Assembly: GCA_030837965.1 (NCBI GenBank)
Contig: JAUTXP010000028.1
Coordinates: 1-55,385, forward strand
DNA: 55,385 nucleotides
Direction of reading: 5' to 3'
Source: Acidimicrobiaceae bacterium
GTDB taxonomy: Bacteria > Actinomycetota > Acidimicrobiia > Acidimicrobiales > JAUTXP01
Position numbers and translations under genes: made by a program. Position 1 is the first letter of the stretch, and every line of letters starts with the position of its first letter. Of the stretch, positions 53,553 through 55,385 are shown piece by piece. The notes beneath the pieces were generated by a model. That model saw nothing but the letters and a program-made list of their open reading frames with translations, was not told the DNA's origin and searched no databases.

Positions 53553-55385
53553 TTACGAGCAGCCGCTGGTGGAGCCGCAGCTCCCGCACACGTAGCACGA
53601 CCCGGCCCGCTGCATGGTGTTGCCGCACGAGTAGCAGAGCGGGGCGTTGTCGTTCTCGGCCGCAGGCCGCACGTCGGACAGCGCGGCCTGCTGGGCGGCC
53701 GACACCGGCGCGTCCACGAACCGCTCGGCGGGCGTGACCGCCTCCTCCACGCCAGGCAGGGTGGGCTGCGTCCGCTCGCTGGTCGTCTGGATGCCCAGCT
53801 CCACTCGCTCGTCGTAGGCCATGTAGTCGACGGCCAGGCGGCGGAAGATGTAGTCGACCAGCGAGGAGGCGATGCGCAGGTCCGGGTCGTCCGTCATGCC
53901 CGCGGGCTCGAAGCGCATGTTGGTGTACTTCTGCACGAACGTGCGCAGCGGCACGCCGTGCTGGAGGCCCAACGAGACGGAGATGGAGAAGGCGTCCATG
54001 ATCCCGGCCAGGGTCGAGCCCTGCTTGGAGACCTTCATGAACACCTCGCCCGGCCTGCCGTCCTCGTACTCGCCCACCGTGCAGTAGCCCTCGCAGTCGG
54101 CCACTCGGAACGAGAACGTGTTGGACCGGCGCCGCTTGGGCAGCCGCTCACGGATGGGCTGCTTGACCACGACGGTGGTCTGGTTGGCCAAGGCCTGCTC
54201 CAACAGCGCGACCTTGGACGCCAGCTCCGCGTCGTGGGCCTCGGCGGGCGACGAAGACACCGTCTTCTTCACGGTGGACAGCGGCTGGGCCACCTTGCAG
54301 TTGTCGCGGTAGACCGCCACCGCCTTGAGGCCCATGCGCCAGGCGTCGATGTGGAGCTGCTCCACGTCCTCGACGGTGACGTCCTCCGGCATGTTGATGG
54401 TCTTGGAGATGGCGCCCGAGATGTAGGGCTGCACCGCGGCCATCATCTTCACGTGCCCGAGGTAGTGGATGGTGTTGTCGCCCATCGAGCAGGCGAAGAC
54501 GGGCACGTGCTCGGCCCGCAGGGCGGGCGCCCCGAGGATGGACTTGTGCTCGTCGATGTAGGCGACGATGTCGGCCACCTGCTGGTCGTCATAGCCCAGC
54601 TTGCGCAGCGCCCGCGGCACCGTCTGGTTGACGATCGACATGTTGCCCCCGCCGACCAGCTTCTTCATCTTGGCCAGGCCGAGGTCGGGCTCGATGCCGG
54701 TGGTGTCGCAGTCCATCAACAGGCCGATGGTGCCCGTGGGTGCGAGCACCGACGCCTGGCTGTTGCGCACGCCGTGCACCTCGCCGAGGTTGCACGCCTC
54801 GTCCCACACCGAACGGGCCGCGTCGAGGATCTCGACGGGCACCAGCTCTTCGTTGATCGTGTTCACCGCGTCGCGGTGCATGCCGAGCACCTTGAGCATG
54901 TGCACCCGGTTCTCCTGGTAGCCGGCGAACGGGCCCATGCGGGCCGCGGTGCGCGCCGACGTTGCGTAGGACTGACCGGTGAGGAGCGCGGTGATCGCGC
55001 CGGCCCACGCCCGTCCGCCGTCGGAGTCATAGGCCAGGCCCTGGGCCATGAGCAGCGCGCCGAGGTTGGCGTAGCCGATGCCGAGCTGGCGGAAGCGGCG
55101 GCTCGTCTTGGCGATCTTCGCCGTCGGATAGTCCGCGTTGCCGACGAGGATCTCTTGCGCGGTGAACACGGTGGCCGTGGCGGCCGTGAAGCCTTCGACG
55201 TCGAACGTGTCGTCGACGTCGAGGAACGTCATCAGGTTCAGCGACGCCAGGTTGCAGGCGCTGTTGTCGAGGTGCATGTACTCCGAGCACGGGTTCGAGC
55301 CGTTGATGCGACCGGTGGTGGCTGCGGTGTGCCACTTGTTGATCGTGGTGTCGAACTGCATGCCGGGGTCGGCGCACTCCCACGC
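53553..55385 (-). CDS. nrdJ: Vitamin B12-dependent ribonucleotide reductase (class II), C-terminal part
   Basis: The last 610 residues are visible; the gene continues past the right edge. AWECADPGMQFDTTINKWHT, GRINGSNPCSEYMHLDNSACNLASLNLMTF (NPCSE active-site Cys/Glu block) and APTGTIGLLMDCDTTGIEPD identify the NrdJ barrel. The C-terminus carries FSFRVADCEGYCTVGEYEDGRPGEVFMKVSKQGS and a terminal zinc-ribbon (CYSCGNTM, CYVCGSCG, SGCS) typical of the large actinobacterial class II enzymes. It makes deoxyribonucleotides with adenosylcobalamin. Confidence 0.96.
   Translation of the reverse strand, partial: AWECADPGMQFDTTINKWHTAATTGRINGSNPCSEYMHLDNSACNLASLNLMTFLDVDDTFDVEGFTAATATVFTAQEILVGNADYPTAKIAKTSRRFRQLGIGYANLGALLMAQGLAYDSDGGRAWAGAITALLTGQSYATSARTAARMGPFAGYQENRVHMLKVLGMHRDAVNTINEELVPVEILDAARSVWDEACNLGEVHGVRNSQASVLAPTGTIGLLMDCDTTGIEPDLGLAKMKKLVGGGNMSIVNQTVPRALRKLGYDDQQVADIVAYIDEHKSILGAPALRAEHVPVFACSMGDNTIHYLGHVKMMAAVQPYISGAISKTINMPEDVTVEDVEQLHIDAWRMGLKAVAVYRDNCKVAQPLSTVKKTVSSSPAEAHDAELASKVALLEQALANQTTVVVKQPIRERLPKRRRSNTFSFRVADCEGYCTVGEYEDGRPGEVFMKVSKQGSTLAGIMDAFSISVSLGLQHGVPLRTFVQKYTNMRFEPAGMTDDPDLRIASSLVDYIFRRLAVDYMAYDERVELGIQTTSERTQPTLPGVEEAVTPAERFVDAPVSAAQQAALSDVRPAAENDNAPLCYSCGNTMQRAGSCYVCGSCGSTSGCS

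Overview
This 55 kb window is a gene-dense, high-GC (roughly 70 %) chromosomal stretch of an actinobacterium. The markers are a WhiB protein, mycothiol synthase, an F420-type LLM oxidoreductase, a resuscitation-promoting-factor-like protein, menaquinone biosynthesis, a SigB/SigF-type sigma factor and a B12-dependent ribonucleotide reductase. The gene set and style fit the class Acidimicrobiia best, but that placement is inference. I see no prophage, transposase, CRISPR array or rRNA.

Layout. 1-5.3 kb: an antitoxin with the first codons of its PIN-like toxin, tRNA-Val, a DUF523 protein, WhiB, an inositol-monophosphatase-family protein, GNAT, a YbjN-like protein, tRNA-Asn and a CAU tRNA, and a phosphoribosyltransferase. 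5.4-13.1 kb: regulation and replication: GAF-ANTAR, glyoxalase-like, SigF-type sigma with an anti-anti-sigma, primary sigma factor coupled to primase, and a divergent regulator joining an excisionase/BldC-like HTH to a cobalamin-binding light-sensor module. 13.2-24.7 kb: S9 peptidase/PPDK, glycyl-tRNA synthetase, histidine kinase, UppS/RecO, LLM oxidoreductase, SRPBCC, FAD oxidoreductase. 24.8-31.7 kb: DinG helicase, lipoprotein, YgfZ-TrpE-HisI, Rpf, hydrolase. 31.6-36.7 kb: hisDCBHAF operon with overlapping or abutting genes. 36.7-45.4 kb: Nth, MshD, VIT1/CCC1 transporter, RlmN, MaoC, DUF3152 protease-like lipoprotein, acyl-CoA dehydrogenase, epoxide hydrolase-like, diacylglycerol kinase. 45.5-53.5 kb: a menaquinone cluster (merR-menG-menF, menD/menH, menB-menA/menE). 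53.6 kb to the end: C-terminal part of NrdJ.

Four things stand out. (1) About two dozen genes have a TAnnnT-like hexamer ending 5-10 nt before an ATG/GTG and no Shine-Dalgarno, which implies widespread leaderless mRNAs. At three divergent pairs the hexamers of the two strands overlap, suggesting bidirectional promoters. (2) Three unrelated families of palindromic repeats are scattered between or at the ends of genes: A, 43 nt, 3 copies; B, about 31-33 nt core, 4 copies; C, 47 nt, 2 copies. (3) A GAGTGATC-type palindrome lies directly against the -10 of the merR-menG-menF operon, at the menB/menE divergent promoter, and again inside the 3' end of menD. This suggests a dedicated MerR regulator of menaquinone synthesis. 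(4) The HTH-cobalamin protein beside dnaG carries the W-x9-EH signature of CarH-type photoreceptors.

All functional names come from reading protein motifs by eye; no database search was run.
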